Under the pieces are notes generated by a model, which searched no databases, was not told the DNA's origin, and was given only the letters and a program-made list of their open reading frames with translations. A stretch of 64,000 nt of DNA from Phallusia mammillata. Its lineage: Eukaryota > Chordata > Ascidiacea > Phlebobranchia > Ascidiidae. The position numbers and the translations under genes are program-made. Below are positions 34,392 to 49,031 of the stretch, one piece after another. Where the stretch lies: contig QLIY01000304.1 in the NCBI GenBank assembly GCA_003260075.1, positions 54,677 through 118,676 of the forward strand, in the 5' to 3' direction. The first letter of the stretch is position 1. Each line of letters begins with the position of its first letter.

Positions 34392-37300
34392 TACATATTT
34401 TTGAGCTGATTAATGCGCCTAATGCTAGTTTTCTGCGATTTGGCAAAAATATGGCTGGAATCAAATAGGAATTATACTTGTAGTTAAGCATATTTGGTAA
34501 GAAACAAAGCCAAATCACTTTGTGTGATGCACATGTGCGGCCCTCGATCCAATTTTGACATTTATAATGGCCCTACAGTAACAGAGGTTGCCCGCCCCTG
34601 CTTTAGATATACTAAGTCCCCCCCCCCAGCTGATTAATGCGCCTGATGCTAGTTTTCTGCGATCTGGCAAAATATAGCTGGAATCAAATAGGAATTATTC
34701 CCCCCCCCCTAAAACACATTTTAAAGTATATATTGTGTGTTTGTAGGAGATTCAGTCAAGCATGATATTGTTCGAATGCAGGAACGCTTAAAACAAAATG
34801 TACGCTACAGAGAAATTCTACAGAATCCGGAAATCGTCACCTTTGGACAATGGAGAGTGTAAGAAAAAATTGCTTTTGGACATCATTTCTTCGTATTTTT
34901 TGTGCATTTATAATGGTCAATTTAATAGTCTTGCATACTGCACCATTTGCAAACTTGCCTTAAGTTATATTTGTTCTTTATAGGCCAAAAATATTGTCTA
35001 GATTTTGAGATTCTATTTGTATAAGACACTGAAGTACATTTTTAGTGAAATATATATTTGTTCTTAAAAAAATTTTCAACTGATTTTAACATGGAAATAA
35101 ACATTTCCCAACTTGTAATATTGAGATTGGGTAATAAACCATTGTAATATCATTAACAATTTTTGATAATTTGCAGGAAAAAAGAGGGCAATTATGCTCC
35201 CGAGGAGATGTACGGTGTAACGGAAAGACAAAGGATACGGTCTTCGAGCGGCAGTCTGTCACCCGTAAGAAGAATTAAAACACCAGAAAAAGAGTCAAGT
35301 GACTCGATCACTGCACAGAGATCAACAGAAGCAGTGAAACAAAACCCTGACAAAGGTCACAGAATTACTAATTAGGCTTGAATAATTAATAAGCTCCCTG
35401 CTAAACTTAAAAAATAATTTGTATCGTTGTAATGCTTTAGGTCCAGACAATTCTGACAGTCATTCAAAAGATGATGAAGAAATAAATATAAGTTCCATGG
35501 ATGTGAGTATGGTTTGTAAAAATAACTTTTTGACCCTTTTTGGTACAAAATCAATAGTTTCTTATGTCATTAAATTATTGATTTTCTGCCGTTTTACCAG
35601 TATCCATCCCATGTGTATTCTCTGCATGTGCAGAATTTTCAATTTGAAAACTTTTCTTTTACATTGCAGGTCATTTATTGTATATTTATGTTTAATGCCT
35701 TTTTAATTATTTGACAGAACCTTCCTAGTCTAAACAGCACTGCATTAATGGGAGATTATTCATTTGAAAGTGACGTTTTCACTCCAGAAAAGTCAAAAAC
35801 GGAGTTTAAAGGTTAATTTTTTGAAGTTTTCTATACCATCACAAATAGGCAGGGTGGCCATATTTCCCCCCCCCCTCAAAAACAGAGTTTAAAGGTTAAT
35901 TTTTTGATATTTTCTATACAATTACAAATAGGTAGGGTTGCTATACCGTCCTTATTTCTAAGATTTGTCCCTTTTTTTAAGGGCAATGCCTTAGAAAAAA
36001 TTATTGTCCCTATTTCTAAGAAATGTCCCTGTTTTTAGCTTGAGTCCTTATTTTGTCTGATTTTCAACAACTACAAGGATAAACTTAGTGAAATGACAGT
36101 CAAATCCCTGCTACAGGTCAAAGCAAACCTAGACTTGAACTGTCATAAGAAGCACAAAATATTTTCTACGAACAAGGTGTTGCTGGCAAAAAATATTGCA
36201 TATGATTTGTCACAGCTCGTATAAATGCAAAGATTTGTTCGAAAACGTTTGTTTCGCTTTGTATAAAAATGGAATTTTTTGGTTGTCCTTATTGTGGGGT
36301 CAATATAGATGGCAACCCTGCAAATAGTATTTTCATTTTTAACGCTTGATTGACACTTTTCAGACCATTCATCTCAGCACAAGAATCTTCTCACACCCAA
36401 CCAGCACAGAGCTGTAAACAAACTGTTAAAAGGAGGTCAGTAAAATCGTGACCTTAATTTGTGTTGTTTGACAAGTCAATAACTAGGTGTTGCCTAGCAC
36501 ATTGGTAACAATCCCGCGTACATGTGGGTTTAATAAAAAGTTTCCATCACACACTAAACAATACCCCCCCCCCCGGTACAAAATCAATAGTTTCTTATGT
36601 CATTAAATTATTGATTTTCTGCATTTTTTAGCAGTATCCATCCTATGTGTATTCTCTGCATGTGCAAAATCTGTTTTTAATATGAAACTTTCCTTTTACA
36701 CTGTGGGTCATTTATAGCAAATGTTTAATGATTTTTTAATTGTTTGACAGAATCTTCCTAGTCTAAACAGCACTGCATTAATGGGAGATTATTCATTCGA
36801 AAGTGACGTTTTTACTCCAGAAAAGTCAAAAACAGAGTTTAAAGGTTAATTTTTTGATATTTTCTATACAATTACAAATAGGTAGGGTTGCTATACCGTC
36901 CTTATTTCTAAGATTTGTCCCTTTTTTTAAGGGCAATGCCTTAGAAAAAATTATTGTCCCTATTTCTAAGAAATGTCCCTGTTTTTAGCTTGAGTCCTTA
37001 TTTTGTCTGATTTTCAACAACTACAAGGATAAACTTAGTGAAATGACAGTCAAATCCCTGCTACAAGTAAAAGTAAACCTAGACCTGAACTGTTGTGAGA
37101 TGCACGAAGTATTTTGTAAGTAAAAGGGTTGCTGGAACAGATTGTTTGTGGCAAAATATATGACATGTGATGTGTCATGACTCGTATAAATGCAAAGATT
37201 TGTTCGAAAACATTTGTTTCGCTTTGTATAAAAATTGAATTTTTTGGTTGCCCTTATTTTGGGGTCCATGTCGATGGCAACCCTGCAAATAGTATTTTCA

Positions 37301-40300
37301 TTTTTAACGCTTGATTGACACTTTTCAGACCATTCATCTCAGCACAAGAATCTTCTAACACCAAACCAGCACAGGGCTGTAAACAAACTGTTAAAAGGAG
37401 GTCAGTAAAATCGTGACCTTAATTTGTGTTGTTTGACAAGTCAATAACTAGGTGTTGCCTAGCACGTTGGTAACAATCATGTGTATATGTGAGTTTGATA
37501 AAAAGTTTCCATCACACACTAGACTAAACAATATTAAGTATGTTTTTGAGATAAGAAAACACATAAAAAACAAAATATAAATGCTGGAGTTTTTTCAATA
37601 TTGGTGACATCTTTTATGCGGTGGTTTCCAATCTTACAAGGGATTTTAAAACTTGAGAAGAGACATTTAGTGTAATTTTTAAATGTGTGGTTTGTAAATA
37701 GACACTTCATTCCTGGGAATATAACTTGTGAAGTCAATAAAATTCCCAATTTTTTTAAATCTTTGTATGGTTTAGCACCTACTGAATGAAAATGTTTTAA
37801 ATTGTTAAGGTGGGAATTTCTCCAAAAAGGTACGGAACCACTGTTTTAATACCTTTCAAGACATTACCAATAAAAAATTATCCCAGTAAAATTCTCACAA
37901 CATATAAGTCTAAACACAAACCTTACTTTGACCTTGCCTTGTAGGTTTGAATGGAATGGTTGATCAATACCTCAGTGCATCTGACATGGAGGGTTCACTA
38001 CCATCAAGTCCAGTGCACAAAGGTAAATGATAGACCAATGACATAAACATGATCATACTGCTGCCCCTATCCTTATTTTCTTTGTAACCGAACATATATA
38101 CATTAAGTTTTTAGCTACCAGTAAAATTCACAAGTGATTTTAGACGGAGTTCAATTATTTACTTTCAATAAAATATGTTGTTTTGCAATTATTTAGTTTC
38201 GGCCCAAACTTTCTTGAATATTTGGCCCAAACTAAACTTTTTAAAGAGATGGAAAAAAAAACCAAACGTTTAATATCTCCAATTTACTCCATCTTAAATT
38301 AACTATTTGTTGTGTGTAACAAACACGAGCCATGTTGTCTGCAAAATATTCGGTGTTTTGTCCTGGTTAGGCTGAATGCTTGGTTTTTATCCAAACCATT
38401 TGAGACAGGTTCGGTGCATCACTAGTTACAGTCGTAGATTAACTTTTTTCCACCATCGTTTTGCTATGAAACACTGGAAAATTTAAGTTAGAATGATAAC
38501 ACACTAAAATGTATCTACTATTTAACAGGCAGACTAGCTACTGATGCCTCTAGTGGTAAGCTTGCTCCCCCCCCCCGTAGATTAACTTTTTTCCACCATC
38601 GTTTTGCTATGAAACACTGGAAAAGTTAAGTTCGAATGATAACACACTAAAATGTATCATCTATTTAACAGGCAGACTAGCTACTGATGCCTCTAGTGGT
38701 AAGCTTGCAGAAAAGATGGATGAGATGTTGGAAGAATACAAAATAGTTCGTGGCGCTCTCGAGCAACTACACAAAGCCCTAGATGCTGAAGAAACCCAAA
38801 AGAAAAGGTAAATGTGATTTTAAGTCAATTGTGTAGAGCAAATTGTCTTAAAGAGATAAACTTGAAATTTTAACTTCTGTCTTGACAATATGCTGTCTAA
38901 GGCAGGTTGCCCAAATATCCAGTTTGCAGGAATCAACCTATGCTCATGGTGGTGAAAGATTGACCTGTCCTGTCAAATATCCCATAACCCCGCAAATTTT
39001 GAAGACAAACAAATTTCATTTAAAGACTAAACTGACAATGCCTTTTAAATAGGGAATGACAGAAAAAACAGAAAATTATTATTTGTGCTTTGATAGTAAA
39101 GGATTACACTGACACATATTATTTCATGTAGGGCTGTTATCAAACAAATAATTATTTGATTATTTGAAATTTTTAATTATTTGAAAATTTATCAAATAAT
39201 TTTTTACACATTTCAAATAATCAAATATTTTTTTTTTATGCAGTAAACCTCGATATATGTGCTAAATCAATTTACTTGAACACATTGGTGACACTTTTAT
39301 GAAATTGCGGTTACATGGAAGCACTGCAACATATGTTTTCAGGTTTATATTAATATTCAGTAACCCATTCCCCCAAAAATGCTGGACAAAAAAGCATGAC
39401 AATTTACTGTTCATTCCGGTATCTGTTACACCCAGGAATAATTGAAGTTATTCAAGCAAGTAAATAAAATGTTATAGATCACAATTCATTTTAGCAAGTA
39501 TCCAAGGAAGAGCTGTTGAAATAAAGTGAAAAAATTCGCATGGGAAAACATATGGTTTTTCCAAATTAAGGAGAATAACTGAAGCATGTCTGTATCTCCC
39601 CCCCCCCTCTTTGGGGTCTAGCGGGATAAATACTGGGGTTATCAAGTCAAACAAAACAGAGGACACATCTACATGACCATATCTACCATCTGTGAAAGTT
39701 TAATCCAAATCCCAAGGGGACCCATAATAAAGTGAAAAAATTCACATGGAAATACATATGGTTTTTCCAAATTATGGACAATAACTGAATGTCTGTATTG
39801 GTACTAATTTATTATTTTAAACAGAAAAAAAAGACGTAGCCTAGATTCAATGACTCGGAGCTTACAAAATTTGTTTAGTAATTTCAACTACCCTTATTTA
39901 ATAATGACTCTGGGCCTTGTGTATCAGGTTTTCTAAATTATTTGAGTTATTTGAAAAATTAAAAACCTTTATTTGATAACAGCCCTAATTTCATGCCCTT
40001 CTGAGTATTTTTGTCCGCTTTAAAATGGATTTATATTTCATGAAATTTTTTTCCCCCCCCCCCGTTTGCAGGAATCAACCTATGCTCATGGTGGTGACCG
40101 ATGGATCTGTCCTGTCAAATATCCCAAACAAAAATTTGGCAGACAAACAGATTTCATTTAAAGACAGAAACTGACAATGCCTTTTAAATAGGGAATGACA
40201 GAAAAAACGGAAAATTAGTATTTGTGTTTTGAAAACAAAGGATTACACTGACACATGTTATTTCATACCCTTTTAGGTATTTTTGTCCAGTTGAAAATAG

Positions 40301-42826
40301 CTTTATAATTCATAAAATTCTTTTACATGTTTACATTTGTTTTTCACTATTTTTCACGAAAATAAAAACAATCATATTAAGAACAAAAAAATTTGTGTAT
40401 AATTTCTATGTGTGTTGCAGGTTGGAAGGCGAAAATGAACAACTTATTAAAAAAATGGATGAACTTCACAAGGAAAACATGAGCTTGAAAAAACTTGTGG
40501 TTAGAAATTTTTTATAGTGTTGTGATTATTCTTTTGCTAACTGTTACAAATTTGTAGGAGCTGCAAAAAGCAACCTACAGTCAAAAAAATGATCAAAATC
40601 CATCCAGAAGTCGGAATTTATCAAAAACAAATGATGTAAGAAATTGTTTTAGTGATAAACAATTTGTTATTGTATTGGCAAGAATTTGTGCTATTGATTT
40701 AAGCTTCAATTACGTGTTCGATACACAATTCATTTACAACATACTTGTTGAAAAATTATAAAAACGTAGTTCTAAACCAATTAAATTATTGTCAATAAGT
40801 TAACAAGTTTCTGAAATTTAATAACCATCAATTACTGCTTTCCTGAGTGGTAATTTAGAGAGAATCTTAAATATTGTCACTTAATTTTGAGGGTCGAGCA
40901 ATTAAATACTGAGCGCAAAGATAAAATTAAATTTACATGGTTACATTAAAAATAAATGAATTGTCATCCCTGATATTTTATGCAGACTGCCAATACAATC
41001 TCGACACAAACTGAAATCGAGAAACAGCCGACTTGGTACAAAAGTGAATTGAGGTAACTCATTTTTTGTGAAAGTAAAGGTTTTCGAGTTTGACTTTTCC
41101 AAGATGTTTACTGATTTTAACACTTTTCCTTTAAAATTTCTACATCGCACCATACTTTTGCTGTTGCATTCAAAGCATAAAATTATAAGTCTTTTTTTTA
41201 AACTTAACTTTTTTTTTAATTTTCAATTTTGGCATTTTTTCTTTTAACCAATCACTGCATGAAATACCTGAATTAATCTAAACTTACTGAGAAATGGCGA
41301 TTTTTATTCGCCAATTTTATAAAAATGTTCGAATTAATTTATGCCTAATTTAAGTGTTGTTTACAAAATATAAAACAGTAACTTATTTTAATAGCACCGA
41401 AAAAATGTATCTTTTTGCTAAACAATGTTTTTTAAAAGATTTTATTTGTGTTGAGATTTGGGTAAGAAATGATTTGTGTCTTATTGTTGTTCACAGAATG
41501 TCGTGCAAATGTTTGTATGTTATAACGGAAAGGTATAACGTAAAGTCATCAGTAGATTCAATATCGAACTAATTCCTAATTCCTCATCCATATAGCAAGT
41601 AGATTATCACAACTCATTCACTAAACAATAGGCACAGGCAGAAGTAAACACACCAGTAAACAATAAAACACAATGGCTAAACCAAGGGTACACAGCCTTT
41701 TATGGTTTTCTGACCTCAAGTATTTGTGTCACCAATAGCCACCTGTGTCCATTAAGCATAAATAAAGTCTTCTTATTGTGTAATATAAAAACAGCCACTT
41801 AGTGGATGACTTAAAATCAACTTAAGAGGTCCCAGAAAGATTCCTGAAGTGGGTTCGAATCCCACTGCAGGCTAGATTTTTCTTGCCTGCGCCTTGCTAT
41901 ATGGGAGGCACCTTCAATGGGCCTGGCATACAGTGATATGCAACTTTAGAAGTAATATACAAAAAGGATTTTTATGTGAATATTCATGATACCACTTGTT
42001 TGTCCCATCTTTGAATAACATTTACAAACTTTATCAATTTTATGCATCTTTTAAAATGACAAATAGATGTGTCACAAACGAGGTTATAAATAGTAGAATA
42101 TCATCATAAAATTGATAATGATATTTTAGTTACATCACAACATTTCATTGCAAAGTTGTATTATTGTATGTAGAATGTGGTGTTTTTTGTTGTCTTTTGT
42201 TTGACGAAACTGGTGAAAAATTTTACTGTTTGAATATCTAGATCTGCATTTCCCAACCTGGGCAAAATTTCTCCCTTAGAGCAGTGGATTTTAACCTTTT
42301 TTGTCCTACAGGCCATTTTAGCAACCACTGCCTTCTCCTAAAATGTAACCACTGCCTTCTCCCAAAATTTAATGTGCAACTTGCCAACATTAAAGTGCAC
42401 CCTTGCTAACATCCATCCTCGATTGTAAACTTGCACTAATAGTTGGGTAACTTTTATAGGCTGCAGTTTTCAATTGAGTAAATCAAGTATGTTATTCATG
42501 TTATGTGAATTATTTCCTTAAAAAAGGTTGGGAACTACTGATCTAAACACTTTAAACTTCCTAATATGGTGAAAAAAGGACAAGTTGTTTTCTAAATTTT
42601 AGATCCGACCATTTACCACTACTGCTAAGTGTAGTTATACAAATTTTCTTTCTTCACATTTTATAATTTTTGAAATAATTGTTTTAGCTCTGTTGGATCA
42701 GACCTGGAGTGTGCAGTTGGCCAGCTTCGACAAATGAGAGACATAAAAGAGGAATTTGCCCAAAAAATCAACGACGCCGAACAAAAACTGCATGTTCTTA
42801 TGTCGACTGTGAAAGGAAACAAATAG
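28878..42826 (+). CDS. Unidentified Ser-rich protein with SxIP-like motif and C-terminal coiled coil (about 910 aa or more)
   Basis: Coding exons: 28878-28915 (start), 29017-29384, 29946-30670, 32106-32191, 32265-32556 plus a tail at 32939-32984 (gap between), 33665-33747, 34747-34858, 35177-35355, 35441-35502, 35718-35811, 36364-36435, 37945-38022, 38672-38807, 40421-40499, 40558-40635, 40986-41053 and 42688-42826 (TAG). A 5' UTR exon ends at 28750. Frames match across every junction outside the gap. The N-terminus (MKTSVKSRIPHGK, then LPVPTRLPHPKSRL) carries an SRIP motif in basic, Pro-rich context, as in EB1-binding microtubule plus-end proteins. A long Ser/Asn/Lys-rich, probably disordered middle follows, then a coiled coil (KLAEKMDEMLEEYKIVRGAL to NMSLKKLVELQK), STQTE, and a final helix ending LMSTVKGNK. 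No folded domain is recognised. A microtubule or centrosome role is inference. The ATG in the UTR exon gives a frame that stops in exon 3. Confidence 0.7.
31594..31797. repeat. Unmerged contig overlap (gap run 31690-31699)
   Basis: About 96 bp repeated on both sides of ten C, in an intron of the Ser-rich gene. Confidence 0.8.
32557..33235. repeat. Gap-rich segment inside an exon of the Ser-rich gene
   Basis: 70 C (32557-32626) interrupt the exon after ...SANEAT. 32627-32826 is repeated at about 33029-33228. Two 10-C runs (32827-32836 and 32929-32938) each precede a copy of the same exon tail, which reads SVDGPEEGLQNIFQ and ends in a GT donor. Order and spacing of these pieces cannot be trusted. 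The poly-Pro reading across the C run is an artefact. Confidence 0.8.
34297..34600. mobile_element. Non-autonomous hAT element, interrupted by a gap run
   Basis: Ends CAGGGGTGGGCAACCTGC and GGTTGCCCGCCCCTG are inverted. The target duplication CTTTAGAT lies at 34289-34296 and 34601-34608. Same family as the element at 25698, with GCGGCCC inside. A 32-C run (34360-34391) replaces part of the interior. Fragments recur at 34628-34699 between 10-C runs 34618-34627 and 34700-34709. Confidence 0.88.
35541..37527. repeat. Large unmerged contig overlap of about 1 kb (gap runs 35866-35875, 36564-36574)
   Basis: 35541-36563 restarts at 36575 and runs to about 37527 with SNPs and small indels. The exons at 35718-35811 and 36364-36435 therefore recur at about 36752-36845 and 37329-37400. 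Counting both copies would duplicate 55 codons in the protein. Confidence 0.85.
38428..38714. repeat. Unmerged contig overlap (gap run 38567-38576)
   Basis: 38428-38566 restarts at 38577. The first copy holds only the beginning of the exon whose full form is 38672-38807. Confidence 0.8.
38921..40400. repeat. Unmerged contig overlap with and without an inserted element (gap run 40053-40063)
   Basis: The sequence around 38921-39128 plus 39988-40052 restarts at 40064. In the second copy the element at 39129-39987 is absent and only one target sequence is present. A further 10-C run lies at 39598-39607 inside the element. Confidence 0.8.
39129..39987. mobile_element. hAT-like element polymorphic between the two overlapping copies
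   Basis: Ends TAGGGCTGTTATCAAA and TTTGATAACAGCCCTA are perfect inverted repeats. The 8-bp target duplication ATTTCATG lies at 39121-39128 and 39988-39995. TAATTATTTGAAA-type AT-rich inner repeats occur near both ends. No transposase is seen. A 10-C run (39598-39607) marks a gap inside. The empty site is visible near 40260-40266. Confidence 0.88.
41815..41940 (+). mobile_element. tRNA-derived SINE fragment
   Basis: Box B GGGTTCGAATCCCAC is followed by the family body (CTAGATTTTTCTTGCC, GCCTTGCTATATGG, CAATGGGCCTGGCATAC). Same family as at 12083. Confidence 0.7.
42249..42540. mobile_element. Probable hAT-like element
   Basis: The left end CTGCATTTCCCAACCTGGGC and right end AGGTTGGGAACTACTG are inverted. 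The flanks ATCTAGAT and ATCTAAAC are a possible but imperfect 8-bp duplication. It lies in the last intron of the Ser-rich gene. A second start-like GAGCAGTGGATTTTAACC at about 42280 suggests nesting. Confidence 0.55.
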
Positions 42827-44228
42827 GAATAAAATCTATTTCGGGTTGCAAAAAAATACTTCCTGACCTAAAACTACATGCGCTATGTTACTAAAAATTG
42901 ACACAAAAAACATCCATGTACATATGAAGCTATCTACTATCTAAGTTGCCGAATACCCTTCGCAAATACTCTTACATTATCAGTGTTTGTTTTATGTGTC
43001 AGGTGGGCTTGCCTAAAAATATGTGCCATGTTGATGCCCTGTAGCAGCTTTAAATGAGCAATTTTGGTACTTTCAGTACCCCCCCCCCCAGGTGGGCTTG
43101 CCTAAAAATATGTGCCATGTTGATGCCCTGTAGCAGCGTTAAACGAGCAATTTTGGTACTCCCAGTAAAGCTTTATGTACATATGAAAGTAGGTCTATCT
43201 ATATTCGTTTGTTTAATTTATCACCTGCTTCTAATTCTGCACAGATCGTACCAGCTGCAATCTTTTTCCCCTTGTGTTTATTGCTACTGTGCTTATTTGG
43301 CAAATTACTGTGTATAGCCTCTTTACTGTTCAACAAATTTAACACGAGTTCTGTTTACTGCGTAAGTTGGTTTTCAGTAGAGCAGTGGTTGGCCACATAC
43401 CTCTGAACTACTTTTTCTATCATCGCATACCACCTAAACCCTGTTCGGATGCATGGACAAAGAGATAGGCCCATTTTTCTTAACTCAGGTTGGTATAGTT
43501 CTAAACCAGCAAGGTTAGCAATTCCTAGAGCAGTGGTTCTCAACCTCATACTGATTACATACCACCTGAAGACTTTCTCTATCATCGCATACCACCTAGA
43601 CCAAGAGAAAGGCCTGTTCTTCTTGAGTAGGCCCCCCCCCCCTAAACCCTGTTCGGATGCATGGACAAAGAGATAGGCCCATTTTTCTTCTCAGGTCAGG
43701 TTGGTATAGTTCTAAACCAGCAAGGTTAATTCCTAGAGCAGTGGTTCTCAACCTCATACTGATTACAAGACTTTCTCTATCATCGCATACCAAGTAGACA
43801 AAGAGAAAGGCCTGTTCTTCTTGAGTAGTCTAGTATATGTCGGAAACCAGCAAGGTTAGTGAATCTAAAAGACAGGAGTTTTGCCCAAAACCAGGGCTGA
43901 TCATTTGGGTCAGTTGAGTTACAATTTTCAATCAGACTTGAATTGAGTTAAATAAAAAGCTCCTGTCTCCTGTACCATCTAAAAAGCTCTGGCGTACCGT
44001 GGTACCCCACATGAGTTATTAATTTTGGGTTTAACTTGCAGTGGCCTTACAAACAACCAACATCAACATGCAAAAGTAAGAAAATTTATTACTAAACAAG
44101 CAGCACAAGAATGGGTATACCAGTACATGCAATAGGCAACATATGTAGATGAAATATGTTCTTACTACATGTGTAATAAGGTACACAAATGGCAGTGTCT
44201 CAGTGGTTTGACAGGGCGTGCAAAAAGA
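42827..44228. other. Intergenic stretch with overlap copies and hAT-like ends
   Basis: Contains overlap duplications with gap runs 43079-43089 and 43632-43642. It also holds repeated AGAGCAGTGGTT ends (43379, 43527, 43736), which look like the left ends of a hAT-like repeat with ATACCACCT motifs. No gene is supported. AATAAA just after the TAG of the Ser-rich gene (about 42829) could be its polyadenylation signal. Confidence 0.5.
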
Positions 44229-46934
<2,706 letters not shown>

Positions 46935-47292
46935 ATTTAATAGGTTTTATCCAAAACAATAAATGCAAAACATATGCCTAATAAAATCTTATTGTACTAC
47001 CCACCCATTATTGTTTGGTGTTTGGGGGCAACAAGTGTTCAAAATTAACTAATAAACACACCCTAAAATTGAACACATAGTTTTAGTTAGAGAACAGTTA
47101 AAAAAAAGGAATTGAAACCATAATATAGAAAACAACATTTTGATAAATAAATCAAGGTAAATTTAAAATTTTAAGTTGATTAAAATAAATACATTTACTA
47201 ATTACACAGTGATTACAAAAATGGTACAACATTTGAAAATCTTTTGCGACCCCAAAAAATCGTTTTTGTAAAATTATAAAAATCTTATTCAT

Positions 47293-47991
47293 TTAACACT
47301 TTTTGTAACAATACATTTTAGCCATCATTTTTGGTACATTTCCAAACTCATCAGTGCCTTCACCATAATCTACTTCTAAATATTGGGTTTCAACAAAACG
47401 TTCTAGTTTAAATTTGCCAAGGGTTTCAAGAGATGACAATTTTTTATCTAGCTCTAACAAGTATTGTGCATTTGCTTTGTTATTTTTCACAGTAAAAATT
47501 AAAAAGCCATCTGCCTTAAGGTTCTTCAGCAGCACACCAAGAGTGTCTGGTGACATATGACTCTGACTTAACCCACCACAACAAGTAATTATGTCATAAA
47601 GTTTATCGCCAAATGGTAGATTGACCTCTGGTTCAACAGTTTGTTCAATCAAATTGCGATAAAGGTTTTTAGCTTTTGCTTCTTTAAGCATTCCACTACT
47701 TGCATCAAGTCCATCAATTTCTCCAATAAATCCTAATGTTTGAAGACGCTCTGCAACAAGACCTGTCCCACAAGCAACGTTGAGAATCTCAACAGGTTTA
47801 CCCTTAGACAGTTCAAAGGTAAGCATAGCAACATCCCTTGGTGCTTCATATCCAAGTTCAGTCACCATTGTGTCATATGAAGTAGCATTTGAAGTGTAAT
47901 TTTTAATTGTGTTTGCAGCACTGCTTAAATCCACAAAATCTGTGTAGACGTTTTTAAACAACTGCACATTGTCTTTAGTTTGTTGCAACAT
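47293..47991 (-). CDS. METTL27 (WBSCR27)-like methyltransferase, 232 aa, intronless
   Basis: A single open frame encodes a class I SAM-dependent methyltransferase. The N-terminal cap (about 1-55, with VYTDFVD and YDTMVTELGYEAPRDVA) is of METTL27 type. Motif I is ILNVACGTGLVAERL (about 68-82). The acidic loop reads IDGLDASSGML, motif II YDIITCCGGLSQSHM, and LKADGFLIFTV follows before a basic C-terminus. Substrate is unknown for the family. It lies about 360 bp from a paralogue on the same strand, and the pair clearly arose by tandem duplication. Lack of introns among intron-rich neighbours suggests that the ancestor was a retrocopy or lost introns before duplicating. Confidence 0.88.
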   Translation of the reverse strand: MLQQTKDNVQLFKNVYTDFVDLSSAANTIKNYTSNATSYDTMVTELGYEAPRDVAMLTFELSKGKPVEILNVACGTGLVAERLQTLGFIGEIDGLDASSGMLKEAKAKNLYRNLIEQTVEPEVNLPFGDKLYDIITCCGGLSQSHMSPDTLGVLLKNLKADGFLIFTVKNNKANAQYLLELDKKLSSLETLGKFKLERFVETQYLEVDYGEGTDEFGNVPKMMAKMYCYKKC

Positions 47992-48350
47992 TATGCTTTC
48001 ACTACTTTTGGGCTTCTGTTAAAGCAAAATAGTTACATTACCACAATACTAAGCAATAGATAAACACAAGCCCGTACAAAAATGTCATTGAAGTTAAACG
48101 ATATGATGCAAATAATACTTTATATTGAGGTGGTTTACCTGAGGTAAGAATTAGTTTTGCAATATTTGAAAAAATGATGATTTTGCATAAATAAACAACT
48201 TGCAGATTGACATAAATGCAAAGGGATATGCAGGTGCAATAGAAGCATCCAAACTACACCAAAAAATTAATACACTATGCATTTTACTACACCACCAATT
48301 TGAGGGCACTGATAAATGATACTTTTGTTGTTGGTCATTACAGAAATATC

Positions 48351-49031
48351 TTAAACCTTCTGAAAACAATATATAATAGCTTTAAGAGGCTCTCCTTTTT
48401 CTTTGTCAAATCGGAAATAAGTCGTTGGAATGACATCTGACTTTTTCCATAAGCCTTTGTCTTCAAGATCCTTGACCGTTGCCTCTAATTCTTTTACATA
48501 ATCCGATGCTTGTGTGTTATCCCTCGTGGCAAACACAATTACGCCTTGGGCCTTTGTAACATCGATTAATAACTCCAAAGTTGCTGGCATTAGATGACCG
48601 GGTCCATAACCTCCGGAACAAACCACAGCATCATAAGTGGTTTTATCAAATGGTAGATTGACACCTGGATTTACAAATGCCTCAACCAATTTGCGATACA
48701 CGCCCTGTTTAGCCTTGGCGAGGTTTAACATTCCAGGGCTACCATCAATGCCATCTATTTCACCCTTGAATCCACCGTTGCGAAGAGCATCAGCCACCAA
48801 ACCTGTCCCACAAGCAATATCAAGGACTTGTTGGTTGTCTCCTTTTAAATATTTTAATGCAAGTTTTGCAACATCACCAGGTGTCTCATATCCCAATCCT
48901 ACAAAGTCTTGTTCATATTCTTCAGCAAGTTTTGTGTAGTTCGCAACAGTTGATTCTGTACTTTCAACATTAATGTAGTCACCATATATCTTATTGTAAA
49001 GTTTAATATCATTTTCTTTTTGAGAATCCAT
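48351..49031 (-). CDS. METTL27 (WBSCR27)-like methyltransferase paralogue, 226 aa, intronless
   Basis: A single open frame that aligns end to end with the neighbour at 47293. It has IYGDYINVEST, then VGLGYETPGDVAKLALKYL, motif I VLDIACGTGLVADAL, IDGIDGSPGMLNLAKAKQG, AVVCSGGYGPGHLMP and GVIVFATRDNT. The start ATG at 49031 begins MDSQKEND. The two proteins are moderately diverged, so the duplication is not recent. Substrate is unknown. These are cytosolic-type proteins without a signal peptide. Confidence 0.88.
   Translation of the reverse strand: MDSQKENDIKLYNKIYGDYINVESTESTVANYTKLAEEYEQDFVGLGYETPGDVAKLALKYLKGDNQQVLDIACGTGLVADALRNGGFKGEIDGIDGSPGMLNLAKAKQGVYRKLVEAFVNPGVNLPFDKTTYDAVVCSGGYGPGHLMPATLELLIDVTKAQGVIVFATRDNTQASDYVKELEATVKDLEDKGLWKKSDVIPTTYFRFDKEKGEPLKAIIYCFQKV

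Noticed and set aside
35541-37527. Tandem duplication of two exons in the Ser-rich gene
   Set aside because: Same signature: restart of the same sequence after a 10-11 C run, with allele-like SNPs.
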